From NCBI GenBank assembly GCA_026392465.1, contig JAPLCA010000008.1, forward strand, positions 124,001-188,000: a stretch of DNA of 64,000 bases, read 5' to 3'. This DNA comes from Propionibacteriales bacterium. Its GTDB lineage: Bacteria; Actinomycetota; Actinomycetes; Propionibacteriales; Nocardioidaceae. Shown here one piece after another: positions 44,881-54,700 of this stretch. The position numbers and the translations under genes are program-made. Under the pieces are notes generated by a model. That model was not told the origin of the DNA. It did no database searches and saw only the letters and a program-made list of their open reading frames with translations. The first letter of the stretch is position 1, and every line of letters begins with the position of its first letter.

Positions 44881-47800
44881 TCAGGCCTTCGGCTCCTCGT
44901 CGTCCTTCGCCAGCTCGGTCGCGGCCTCCGTGACGCCCTGGCCCGACGGGTTCGCGTCGCTCAGCGGCGCCACGTCGTCGGACTCCGGGTCGGGGTTCGG
45001 CGCATCCTCCACCGCCACGACGTCCGACGGTGCAGCGGACGGTGCGGACTCCTCGGGCGTCGACGCCTGCGCCGTCGGCTCGGTGGCGACGTCGTCGACG
45101 CCGGCCGCGTCGGCTTCCTCCTCGCGGGCGTCGCCGTCGACGGGCGCGTCCTCGGCGGGAGCGGGGGTGTCGGCCTCGGCCGGCGACTCCTCGCCACCCT
45201 CGGGCACCGACTCGACCTCCGGGTCGACGGCGTCGCCCGGCTCCGGCTCCGGGTCCGGCGTCGGGGCGCCAGCCTCGTCCGACGTGGCCCTGCCCTCGAG
45301 GTCACTGCCCTCGACGGCACCGGCCGCGTCGGCCTCCTCCTCGCGGGCGTCGCCGTCGACCGGCTCGTCCTCGGCGGGAGCGGGGGTGTCGGCCTCGGCG
45401 GGCGACTCCTCGCCGCCCTCGGGCACCGACTCGACCTCAGGGTCCACCGCGTCGCCCGGCTCGGGCTCCGGGTCCGGCGTGGGCTCGTCGGCGGCCGCGC
45501 TGGCGGTGGAGGCCTCGACCGCTTCGTTGCCGGGCGCCTCGCCGGCCTCGCCACCGGTGCCGGCCGCGTCGCCCTTCTCGTCGACGTCGACGTTGTGCTG
45601 CGCCGCCACCTCGGCGTCGGCCTCGGCGGAGGCCGGAGCCGGGTCGTCCTTCGGCGCCTCGGCCGGCTCGTCGGTGCCCTGCGGGTCCTCGTGCGCGTCG
45701 GCAGCGGGCGCGGCGTCCTCGGTGTCGCTGATCGACGCCGGGTCGGCCTCGTCCTTCGCGTCCGGCTCGGCCTCGGTGGCAGCGGCCGCAGCCGTCGCCT
45801 TCTCGGCCTCCTCGACCACGGCTGCGTCGTCCTCGGCCGTCGGCTCCTCGGGGCGCTTCACGGCCGCGAGCAGCATCTGCGCGACGTCGAGCACCTCGAC
45901 CTCCTCGCGCGCCTCGCCAGCCGCCTGCTGGGCGGTCAGGCCGTCCGACAGCATGACGCGGCAGAACGGGCAGCCCACGGCGATCTGGTCGGCACCGGTG
46001 GCCACGGCCTCCTGGGTGCGGTTGACGTTGATCCGCGAGCCGAGGTTCTCCTCCATCCACATGCGCGCACCACCGGCCCCGCAGCAGAAGGAGCGCTCGG
46101 AGTTGCGCGGCATCTCGGCGAACTTCGCGCCGGGGATGACGCTGAGCAGCTCGCGCGGCGCCTCGTACACCTGGTTGTGACGGCCCAGGAAGCACGGGTC
46201 GTGGTAGGTGATCGTCTTCTCCGGCTCGGCCGACGCCGCGGCGCCCGCCTTCGGGGCGACCGGCTTCAGCCTGCCCTCGCGCACGAGCCGGTTGAGCAGC
46301 TGCGTGTGATGCACGACCTCCAGCTCGACGCCGAACTCGGCGTACTCGTTCTTGAGCGAGTTGAAGCAGTGCGCGCAGGTGGAGACGACCTTCTTGGCCT
46401 TCGTCTCCTTCAGCACCTCGGAGTTCTCCATGGCCAGCTGCATGAAGACGATCTCGTTGCCGGCGCGACGTGCCGGGTCACCCGTGCAGGTCTCGCCGTC
46501 GCCGAGGATGGCGAAGTCGACGCCCGCGGTGTGCAGCAGCTCCGCGACGGCCTGCGTGGTCTTCTTCGCGCGATCCTCGAACGCACCGGCGCAGCCCACC
46601 CAGAACAGCCACTCGACCTCGTCGAGGCTCTCCACGTCGACGCCGACCTGCTTGACCTCGAAGTCGAGGCCCTTGGTCCAGTCGAGGCGGTTCTTGGGGT
46701 TCATGCCCCACGGGTTCCCCTTGCGCTCCAGGCCCTTGAAGATGTTGTTCAGCTCGGCCGGGAAGTTGCTCTCGACGAGCACCTGGAAGCGGCGCATGTC
46801 GTCGATGTGGTCGACGTGCTCGATGTCGACGGGGCACTGCTGGACGCAGGCGCCGCAGTTCGTGCACGACCACAGGACGTCGGGGTCGATGACGCCGTAC
46901 ATCTCCTCGTCGCCGATGAGCGGGCGCTCGACCTCCTTCTGCTGCTCCTCGGTGCGCTCGTCCTCGGGCACCGACAGCGCCGGGATCTTCGCGTAGGCGT
47001 GCTCGCGCAGGCCCATCATCAGCAGCTTCGGGCTGAGCGGCTTCTCGGTGTTCCAGGCGGGGCACTGGCTCTGGCAGCGGCCGCACTCGGTGCACGTCGT
47101 GAAGTCGAGCAGACCCTTCCAGGAGAAGTCCTCGACCTTGCCGACGCCGAGCTTCTCGAAGTCCTCCTCCTCGAGGTCCTCCATCTTCTCCAGGTCGAGC
47201 GGCTGGCCGTTGACGAGGATCGGCTTGAGGCCGCCGAGGGCCGTGCCACCGTCGGACTCGCGCTTGAACCAGATGTTCGGCCAGGCGAGGAAGCGGTGCC
47301 AGGCGACGCCCATCGTCAGGTTGGTGGAGATGACGAGCAGCCAGATCATGGCCGAGACGACCTTGATCATCGCGATGGTGACGATGATCGTCTCCAGCGT
47401 CTCGACGTTCTCCTCGCCCGTCGGGTAGAGGTTGCCGAAGAACTGGGCGATCGGGAAGTGGAACCCGCTCGCGTACTTGCTGCCCTGGGCCTCCAGCAGG
47501 TTGTACTCGGCGCCGCGGATGAACAGGATCGCGATGCTCTCGAGGAACACCATGAACTCGACGAAGTACGCCTGGCCCTGGCGGGACCCGAAGAACCGGC
47601 TCTGGCGGCCGAGCTTGCGCGGGTGCTTGACCTGGCGGTAGATCGCGAGCGGGATGATCGCGAGCGCGCCGAGCAGGCCGATGAACTCGCTGAACCACTC
47701 GTAGAGGAAGAAGTGACCGATGAGCGGCCACACGAACTCGGGGTCGAACAGCTGGACGAAGCCCTGGGCGACGGCCGAGCTGAGCACCAGGAACGCCGCG

Positions 47801-48024
47801 TAGGCGAACCAGTGGAGGATGCCGACCCAGGTCCACTGGAGCATCCGGGTGTGGACGAACGTCTCCTTCAGCATGTTCACCGTGCGCGCGGCCGGGTCGT
47901 TGGTGCGACCGGGCGCGGGTCCACCGGCGCGCACGACGGCGGTCATGCGGCGCACGGCGATGACCGTGACGGGGATCGTGATGGCCGTGACGGCCAGCGA
48001 GACGATGATCGCGACGAGCTGCAT
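44881..48024 (-). CDS. Membrane-bound Fe-S oxidoreductase (HdrD/GlpC-like, CCG domains) with long acidic repetitive C-terminus
   Basis: CTECGRCQSQCPAW, CTNCGACVQQCPVD 4Fe-4S motifs; CCG-domain cysteine motifs; ~350-aa acidic tail. Confidence 0.9.
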   Translation of the reverse strand: MQLVAIIVSLAVTAITIPVTVIAVRRMTAVVRAGGPAPGRTNDPAARTVNMLKETFVHTRMLQWTWVGILHWFAYAAFLVLSSAVAQGFVQLFDPEFVWPLIGHFFLYEWFSEFIGLLGALAIIPLAIYRQVKHPRKLGRQSRFFGSRQGQAYFVEFMVFLESIAILFIRGAEYNLLEAQGSKYASGFHFPIAQFFGNLYPTGEENVETLETIIVTIAMIKVVSAMIWLLVISTNLTMGVAWHRFLAWPNIWFKRESDGGTALGGLKPILVNGQPLDLEKMEDLEEEDFEKLGVGKVEDFSWKGLLDFTTCTECGRCQSQCPAWNTEKPLSPKLLMMGLREHAYAKIPALSVPEDERTEEQQKEVERPLIGDEEMYGVIDPDVLWSCTNCGACVQQCPVDIEHVDHIDDMRRFQVLVESNFPAELNNIFKGLERKGNPWGMNPKNRLDWTKGLDFEVKQVGVDVESLDEVEWLFWVGCAGAFEDRAKKTTQAVAELLHTAGVDFAILGDGETCTGDPARRAGNEIVFMQLAMENSEVLKETKAKKVVSTCAHCFNSLKNEYAEFGVELEVVHHTQLLNRLVREGRLKPVAPKAGAAASAEPEKTITYHDPCFLGRHNQVYEAPRELLSVIPGAKFAEMPRNSERSFCCGAGGARMWMEENLGSRINVNRTQEAVATGADQIAVGCPFCRVMLSDGLTAQQAAGEAREEVEVLDVAQMLLAAVKRPEEPTAEDDAAVVEEAEKATAAAAATEAEPDAKDEADPASISDTEDAAPAADAHEDPQGTDEPAEAPKDDPAPASAEADAEVAAQHNVDVDEKGDAAGTGGEAGEAPGNEAVEASTASAAADEPTPDPEPEPGDAVDPEVESVPEGGEESPAEADTPAPAEDEPVDGDAREEEADAAGAVEGSDLEGRATSDEAGAPTPDPEPEPGDAVDPEVESVPEGGEESPAEADTPAPAEDAPVDGDAREEEADAAGVDDVATEPTAQASTPEESAPSAAPSDVVAVEDAPNPDPESDDVAPLSDANPSGQGVTEAATELAKDDEEPKA
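45101..45480 (-). repeat. 161-bp intragenic direct repeat (45101-45261 and 45320-45480)
   Basis: Both copies encode PTPDPEPEPGDAVDPEVESVPEGGEESPAEADTPAPAEDxPVDGDAREEEADAAG; 219-bp (73-codon) spacing. Confidence 0.9.
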
Positions 48025-48244
48025 GGAGCCTCAATCCTTGGTGCGACGACCGTGACAGTGGGGGTGACACTAGCCCCTCGCGTTCTCGTCCGCGGGGTAA
48101 GGCCACCCTGATCCTGCAGGTCAGCGGTCGGTTACCGGTGGGTAGGTACAGCCTAACCCGCGCGGCGGACCTCTGTCCGCCGGTATGAGCGGTTCGAGGT
48201 CACGCAGGTATCGCTGGGGGTTGGTCCGCGCTGATCTGTTGCCG

Positions 48245-48500
48245 GGTGGTCTCGCTCCGTCGCGGCTACGCCCCCTGTGCGACGGCTCCATCGCAGGGAC
48301 CTCGCAAGCTCGTCCCCGCTACTCGACCAGCGAAAGGTTTCGCTGGTCGAGTGCCTCCACGAGCGCCAGCGAGGGGAGGTGTATCGAGACCACTCCAAGC
48401 GTTCGCTGGGGGCTGGCCCGCGCTGATCCGTTGCCGGGTGGTCTCGATACGCCGTCACGAGCTCGCTGGCGCTCGCCGTGACGGCTACTCGACCAGCGGA
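48245..48500. repeat. Second cluster of CTGGTCGAGTAG/CGTATCGAGACCAC palindromic repeats (rev-fwd-rev)
   Basis: Units ~48245-48332, ~48341-48393, ~48437-48500 with the same spacer as cluster at 14561-14953. Confidence 0.9.
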
Positions 48501-49690
48501 GGGGGGCGGACCTCGGACGCCCTGTCCGGGCGGGGGCGCTCGGTGGGGACGAGGGGGAGGGCCAGCAGGGGGAGCGCGGCGACGAGGCCGAACGCCCACC
48601 CGTACCCGGCGCCGGCGATGAGCACGCCGACGACGGGCGGCACGGCGGCGCTGACGAGGTACTGGCCGGTGTTCTGCACGCCGAGCGCCTTGCCCGACCA
48701 CCACGGCCCGGCCCGTTCGGCGACGGCCGTGAACGCGAGCCCGTTGTCGGCCACGGTGACGACGCTGGCGACGACGACGAGCACCACCGCGATCGGTGTC
48801 GGCTCGAGGAGACCGAGCGCCAGCATCGCCGCGGCGGCGGCGAGCGCGACGACGCGCATCGGGCCGAGCCTGCTGCCGGCCCGGTCGGACCACCACCCGA
48901 CGCCGACGCGTCCCGCCGACCCGAGCAGCTGGGTGACGGCCACGAGCGCGCCCGCGGCCGGCGCGGACCAGCCGCGCTCGGCGATCAGCCAGGTCAGCAT
49001 GAACGTCCACACGGTGAACTGGGGGACGACGAGCAGGGCCGACGCCGCGTGGATGCGCAGCAGCGACGCGTCGCCGGCGTAGGGGCTGGCGGTCTCGCCG
49101 TCGCGCAGGGCGTCGGCGCGGTCCCGGCGGGGCGGGTCGACGACGAGCACCGCACAGGCCACGAGGGTGACGGCGTTGATCGCGGCGATGGTCAGCAGCG
49201 TGGTGCGCAGGTCGGTCGCCTCGACGAGCGTCGGGACGAGGACGGCGGCGAGGCCGACGCCGAGCGGCAGCGCGGCCTGGCGGATGCCCATGGCGGTGCC
49301 GCGTCGTTCCGGGGGGAACCAGCCCACGACGAGCCGACCGCTGGCGGCGTTGGAGCTGGCGACGCCCACGCCGGCGACGAACCAGCAGGCGGCGAGCGGG
49401 AGGTAGCCGTCGGCGAACGCTGCTGCGGCGCTGCCCGCGGTGGTGACGACGAGGCCGAGCGTGAGGGTGAGTCGTTCACCCCAGCGGTCGACGACGATCC
49501 CCCACCCCACGAGCGAGACGGTGGTGCCGAGCAGCGAGGCCGACGCGAGGGCGCCCGCGTGCCCGAGGGTCAGTCCGCGGTCGCGGGTGAGGAACGGAAT
49601 GAGCGCGACGGCCGCGTTGGCGGCGACCGTGCCTGCGACCTGCGCGAGCATGCCGACCCCGAGCATCAGCCATCGGTTCGGGGACGCCAC
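48485..49690 (-). CDS. MFS transporter
   Basis: 12 hydrophobic segments; GIVVDRWGERLT, GRLVVGWFPPERRGTAMGIRQAALPLG. Confidence 0.85.
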   Translation of the reverse strand: MASPNRWLMLGVGMLAQVAGTVAANAAVALIPFLTRDRGLTLGHAGALASASLLGTTVSLVGWGIVVDRWGERLTLTLGLVVTTAGSAAAAFADGYLPLAACWFVAGVGVASSNAASGRLVVGWFPPERRGTAMGIRQAALPLGVGLAAVLVPTLVEATDLRTTLLTIAAINAVTLVACAVLVVDPPRRDRADALRDGETASPYAGDASLLRIHAASALLVVPQFTVWTFMLTWLIAERGWSAPAAGALVAVTQLLGSAGRVGVGWWSDRAGSRLGPMRVVALAAAAAMLALGLLEPTPIAVVLVVVASVVTVADNGLAFTAVAERAGPWWSGKALGVQNTGQYLVSAAVPPVVGVLIAGAGYGWAFGLVAALPLLALPLVPTERPRPDRASEVRPPPLVE

Positions 49691-49739
49691 CGTTCCATGG
49701 TGGGCCCCCGCCGACGGGGCCGCGCGGCCGGGTCGGATG

Positions 49740-50285
49740 TCAGTCGAGGGCGCCGACGTGCGCCAGCGCCTGGCGCACGAGGGTGCCGCGGCCGCCCTCC
49801 ATCTCGTCGAGCACGAGCGGGCCGAGCACCTCCTGCGGCGTCATCCAGGTGAGCTCGAGGGCGTCCTGGCGAGGGTTGCACTCACCGGTGACGGGCACGA
49901 CGTAGACGAGCGCGACAGCGTGCTGGCGCGAGTCGTGCAGCGGGGTGACGCCGGGGAGCGGGAAGTACTCGGCGACCGTGAACGGGACGATCGAGGCGGG
50001 CAGCTGCGGGAAGGCGGTGGGCCCGAGGTCCTTCTCGAGGTTGCGCAGGAGCGCGTCGCGCACCGACTCGCCGTGGGTGACACGACCCGAGACGAAGGTG
50101 CGGGTCATCGCCCCGGTCGTGGCGGAGCCGCGGAGCAGCAGGCCGACGTGCTCGACGCGACCGTGGGCGTCGACCCGGACGGGGATGCCCTCCACGTAGA
50201 GGATCGGCACCCGGGAGCGGGTCTCCTCGAGGGCGATCTCGGAGAGCCAGCCGGGGTTCGGGTCGGGGGTGCGGACGGACGCCAT
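49740..50285 (-). CDS. NUDIX-like (DUF4916) protein
   Basis: GLLLRGSATTGAMTRTFVSGRVTHGESVRDALLRNLEKDLG Nudix-like layout. Confidence 0.7.
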   Translation of the reverse strand: MASVRTPDPNPGWLSEIALEETRSRVPILYVEGIPVRVDAHGRVEHVGLLLRGSATTGAMTRTFVSGRVTHGESVRDALLRNLEKDLGPTAFPQLPASIVPFTVAEYFPLPGVTPLHDSRQHAVALVYVVPVTGECNPRQDALELTWMTPQEVLGPLVLDEMEGGRGTLVRQALAHVGALD

Positions 50286-50337
50286 GGCCACATCCTCCCT
50301 CATGGTCCCCGGCGACCGCGCCGCCGAGGTCGCGGCG

Positions 50338-50988
50338 TCAGGTGTTGATCGCGCCCAGGACGGCACTCGTCCCGATGACGGCGGTCATGGCGTTCTGCGC
50401 GTCCTGGATCACCTGGCGGACACCGTCGCTCGCCCAGTCGCCCTCGGCCACGACCTTCGCCCGCGCCTTGGCGGCCTTGACGTCGCGACGGTCCACGACG
50501 ATGCCGAGGTGGCCGATGGCCAGCAGCAGCCCCACCAGCGGCCCCGTCGTCTCGTCGGCGGGCTGCTGCTGCAGCAGGACGGCGCGCAGCCGCGCGACCA
50601 GGTCGTCGCGGTGCACGGGGTCCCCGACGTCGTACCGCTCGAGCAGCAGGCGCCGCTGGCGGCGGAGCGCGCCGGCGGTCTCGAGATCGGCGAGCAGGAC
50701 CTTGCGCTGTCGGCGGCCGAGGCGGGAGATGGTGCTCTTCGGCGTGAGCCGACCCTGCTGCCAGACCCGCGCGAAGGCGGCCTGGAGCGATGGGTCGGCC
50801 ACGGGCGTGCGGTCGACGACCTCGACGCGCGCCTTGCGTCCTGCGCCGACCAGCCGCAGTCGTCCGAGCAGCACCAGGTCGATGAGCGCGGCCCCACCGA
50901 GCGCGGGCTCGGTCGCCGTCGTCGCGAGCCGCACCCGGCCCGTCCGCGGGTCGGTCGCGACCAGCAGGAGGTCCTTCGCGACGGTCAT
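50338..50988 (-). CDS. GOLPH3/GPP34-family protein
   Basis: AKDLLLVATDPRTGR...LGGAALIDLVLLGRLRL...LGRRQRKVLLADLETAGALRRQRR. Confidence 0.8.
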   Translation of the reverse strand: MTVAKDLLLVATDPRTGRVRLATTATEPALGGAALIDLVLLGRLRLVGAGRKARVEVVDRTPVADPSLQAAFARVWQQGRLTPKSTISRLGRRQRKVLLADLETAGALRRQRRLLLERYDVGDPVHRDDLVARLRAVLLQQQPADETTGPLVGLLLAIGHLGIVVDRRDVKAAKARAKVVAEGDWASDGVRQVIQDAQNAMTAVIGTSAVLGAINT

Positions 50989-51158
50989 GGCCCCAGCGTA
51001 GGCGCCCGCGCTCCACGACGACGGTCGCTCATGAACCAGCGGCGAACGGGTAAGCGACGGACGGGAGACCCCGGCGGTTTGGCCAGAAGCCGCCGGGGCC
51101 GCCCTTCCGAGGCGGGTCGCGGGATGCGCGGACGCCGGCGTCGTCCTACGGTCGCGAC

Positions 51159-51557
51159 ATGAGCGCCACCGCCGACGGCTCCCCCCTCGACCCGCGCGCG
51201 GTCGAGCTCGCGCAGTCCCTGCTCGACGACGCCCGGGAGGGACGCACGGAGCGGCTGGCGGCCCACGTGGACGCCGGGGTGCCCGTCGACCTGACCGACG
51301 CGTCGGGCAACACCGCCCTGATGCTCGCCGCCTACCACGGCCACGCCGACACCGTCGCCGCGCTGGTGCAGCGCGGTGCGAGCGTCGACGCCCTGAACGA
51401 CCGGGGGCAGAGTCCGCTGGCCGGTGCCGTGTTCAAGGGCGAGGACGACGTCGTGCGCGTGCTCCTCGAGGCCGGCGCCGACCCTGACGCGGGTCACCCG
51501 ACCGCTCGCCAGACCGCCGAGATGTTCGGCCGCACCGACCTCGTCGGACCCGCCTGA
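51159..51557 (+). CDS. Ankyrin-repeat protein
   Basis: SGNTALMLAAYHGHADTVAALVQRGASVDALNDRGQSPLAGAVFKGEDDVVRVLLEAGADPD. Confidence 0.9.
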   Translation: MSATADGSPLDPRAVELAQSLLDDAREGRTERLAAHVDAGVPVDLTDASGNTALMLAAYHGHADTVAALVQRGASVDALNDRGQSPLAGAVFKGEDDVVRVLLEAGADPDAGHPTARQTAEMFGRTDLVGPA

Positions 51558-51777
51558 GCGCATCGGCCCGACCCGTCCCCGCTCCCCACGAGTAGCAGCC
51601 TCCGGTCCGGTCCGGAGCGTTTTCCCCACATCGTCACGAAATTGTTCGTCGCGGCAACAAACGTAACGTCGTGGGGTCCGCGGACGCGTCCTGCGTGAAA
51701 CGCGATCCCTCCAGGCTGGGCGCGCGAGCCGTGCCACCCCCTGGGCGCGGTCGCCGAACACGAGGGAGACACCACCT

Positions 51778-54700
51778 GTGCACGCATCCATGCGACGGGT
51801 CGCCGGCGGTCTGCTGACCGCCACGCTGACCGCGACCTTCCTGGGAGCCCTGGGCACCACGAGCGCCCTCGGCGCCACCGTGGCGTCGGGCTCCGACTTC
51901 AGCGTCGATCGCGCTCCGGGCGGCTACGCCGTCACGCTCGAGCTCGACGCCCCCCTGCCCGTCAAGGACGACGCCCCCACGCTCGTCGTCGACGGCAAGG
52001 AGATCGGCATCGCCACCGAGTCGCTGAAGGGCGACACGCTCACCGTGCTGACCAGCGACCCCGCCGTCGCCGACGCGACCAGCGTCGAGGCCGGCTGGGC
52101 GAGCCGCAGCGCCTCCGCCAAGGCCGAGCGCACCGGCGAGGTGGCCCAGCCCGAGGAGCTCGCCGACCCCTCCACCCTGGAGACGCTCGACGCGAACCCC
52201 GCCTCGACCGGCTCCTACGAGTACACGCAGGCCGACTACGACTTCGGCACGCAGTCCGTCGCGCTCGCCAACATCGGCGGCGTGCGCGGTGAGATGCAGG
52301 GCCGGCTCTACCTGCCCAAGACGGGCGGGAAGCGCCCCGTCGTCCTGCTGCTGCACGGGCGCCACTCCACCTGCTACGCCGAGGGCAGCTCCAGCGCGTC
52401 GCTCGCGTGGCCGTGCTCGGGCACGCGCCCGCTGTCGATCCCGAGCTACGCCGGCTACGACGGCACCGGGCAGGCCCTCGCGAGCCACGGCTACGCCGTC
52501 ATCTCGATCTCGGCCAACGCCGTGAACGCGAACGACAACCCGCGCTCGCCCGACCAGGGCGCCCAGGCGCGCGGTCAGCTGGTCCTCGACACGCTGTCGC
52601 TGCTGCGCAAGGCCGACGCCGGGCAGCCGGTGACGCTGCACGACGACGCCCGCGACCTCGACGTCACCCTCGACGACGCGCTGCAGGACCCGCTCACCGC
52701 GGCCGACCTGCAGGGCCGCTTCGACCTGTCCGAGGTGGGCCTCATGGGCCACTCGCGTGGTGGTGAGGGCATCACCTCGGCGGCGACGCTCAACGCGGCG
52801 CTCGACGAGCCGTTCGGCATCAAGAGCCTGCTGCCGCTCGCGCCGGTCGACTTCGGCCGCATGACCGTGCCGAACGTGCCGCTCAACGTCGTCCTGCCGT
52901 ACTGCGACGGCGACGTGTCGAACCAGCAGGGTCAGCACATGCTCGACGACTCGCGCTACGCGTTCGACGACGACGCGCTGCGGGCCGGCACGTGGGTCAT
53001 GGGCGCGAACCACAACTTCTTCAACACCGTCTGGACGCCCGGGAAGTTCCCGGCCGGCGTCAGCGACGACTGGGGCGCCACCTCGACGAACCAGACCTGT
53101 GGTCCGGTCCCGGCTGTCGCCGCGACGTCGATCCGCCTGTCGGCCGACGCGCAGTACGACCTCGGCACCGCGTACATGGCCGGCTGGTTCCGGCTGACGC
53201 TCGGTGACGAGAAGCAGTTCCTGCCCATGTTCGACGGCTCGGGCACGCGCCCGGAGGTCGTCGGGAACGCCGACGTCCGCACCGTCACGACCGCGCCCTC
53301 GTCGGCGCGCTCGACCCTGACGTCGTTCGAGTCGACCAGCTCGCTCGTGCGCACGTCGGGACTGGCCACGGCGCAGCCCTGCGCGAGCCTGGCGGGTCGC
53401 ACCATCCCGGCCGCGGCTCCCGCCTGCTCGACGCTCGCGTCGTCGCAGGTGCCGCACTGGACGCCCGCCAGCAACGGCGGCAACGTGCCCGCGACACCTG
53501 TCACCCGGTTCACCTGGACCGGCGACACGGGTGCCGTGCTGGTGACGGTGCCGAAGGCCAAGCGCGACGCGAGCGGCTTCGACCGGCTGTCGCTGAAGGT
53601 GGCCGCCGACGAGACCGTCGTGACCGGCACCGACCTGACCCTCGCGGTCAAGGACGGCTCCGGCGTGACGTGGTCGTCGAAGGTCTCGGCGCTCAACCCG
53701 TACGCCCTCGTGCGCATGCCGGCACCCTCGGACTCGACGACGACGGTGCTCAAGAAGATCGTGCTGCAGCAGGTGAACGTGCCGGTCTCGGCGCTGAAGG
53801 ACGCCGGGCTCGACGTGGCCGACGTGCGGGAGGTGCGGCTGACGGCCGCGACCGGCGCGGACGCCACGACCACCGGCGCGGCGTACCTGTCCGACCTCGC
53901 GTGGGAGTCGTCCTCGCTCGGGACGCCCACCGTGAAGAAGGAGAACACCGTCAACGTGTTCGCCACGGCCGTCGAAGAGGGCGCCTCGGCCGGCACCGCC
54001 GACGTGGGGGTCTACCTGGCGCAGCCCGCGACCGAGCCGGTCGTCGCGTACGTCAGCGTCCTCGGCTCCACCACGGGCCGCGGCGGCATCGCGATGGAGA
54101 AGGTGACCTTCGCGCCAGGCGAGACGTGCAAGGTCGTCACCGGGTCGATCCTCGGCGACAGCCTGGCGTCGACGTCGGCGAGCACGGCGGTCAAGGTCTC
54201 GGCGATCAACACCTCCGGTGCCGTCATGGGTGCCAAGGCGTTCGGCTACCTCACGGTCCGTGAGGACGACGGCGTCACCGGCTCGGCCGTGGCACTGCCG
54301 CCGGTGGGCGCGCAGGGCGACCCGTGCGACGAGCTGGCTCGCTCGACCGAGGTCGGCGCCGTCACGGTCGACGACCCGACGCCCGCTCCGGGTGGTGCGG
54401 TCACGCTGACCGCGTCGGGCTACCGGTCCGGCGAGGGCGTCACGTTCTCGCTCGGCTCGAGCACGCTCGGCACCGCGATCGCCGACCCGTCCGGGGTGGC
54501 CGTGCTCAGCGCGACCGTCCCGGCCGACTTCGCCATCGGCGAGGCGGGCGTCAAGGCGGTCGGCGCGGGCTACGGCCTCACGTCGACCGTCTCGCTCGAG
54601 GTGCTGACCGAGACGTCCACGGAGTTGGCGATCGACCCGGAGCTCCCGGCGATCAACCAGCCCGTGACGCTGACGGCCACGGTCACGGGCGGCGACGGCG

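Noticed and set aside
44650-48111. 1153-aa plus-strand ORF with VLGVRV-rich repeats
   Set aside because: Complementary-frame reading of the Fe-S oxidoreductase gene; no domain signal
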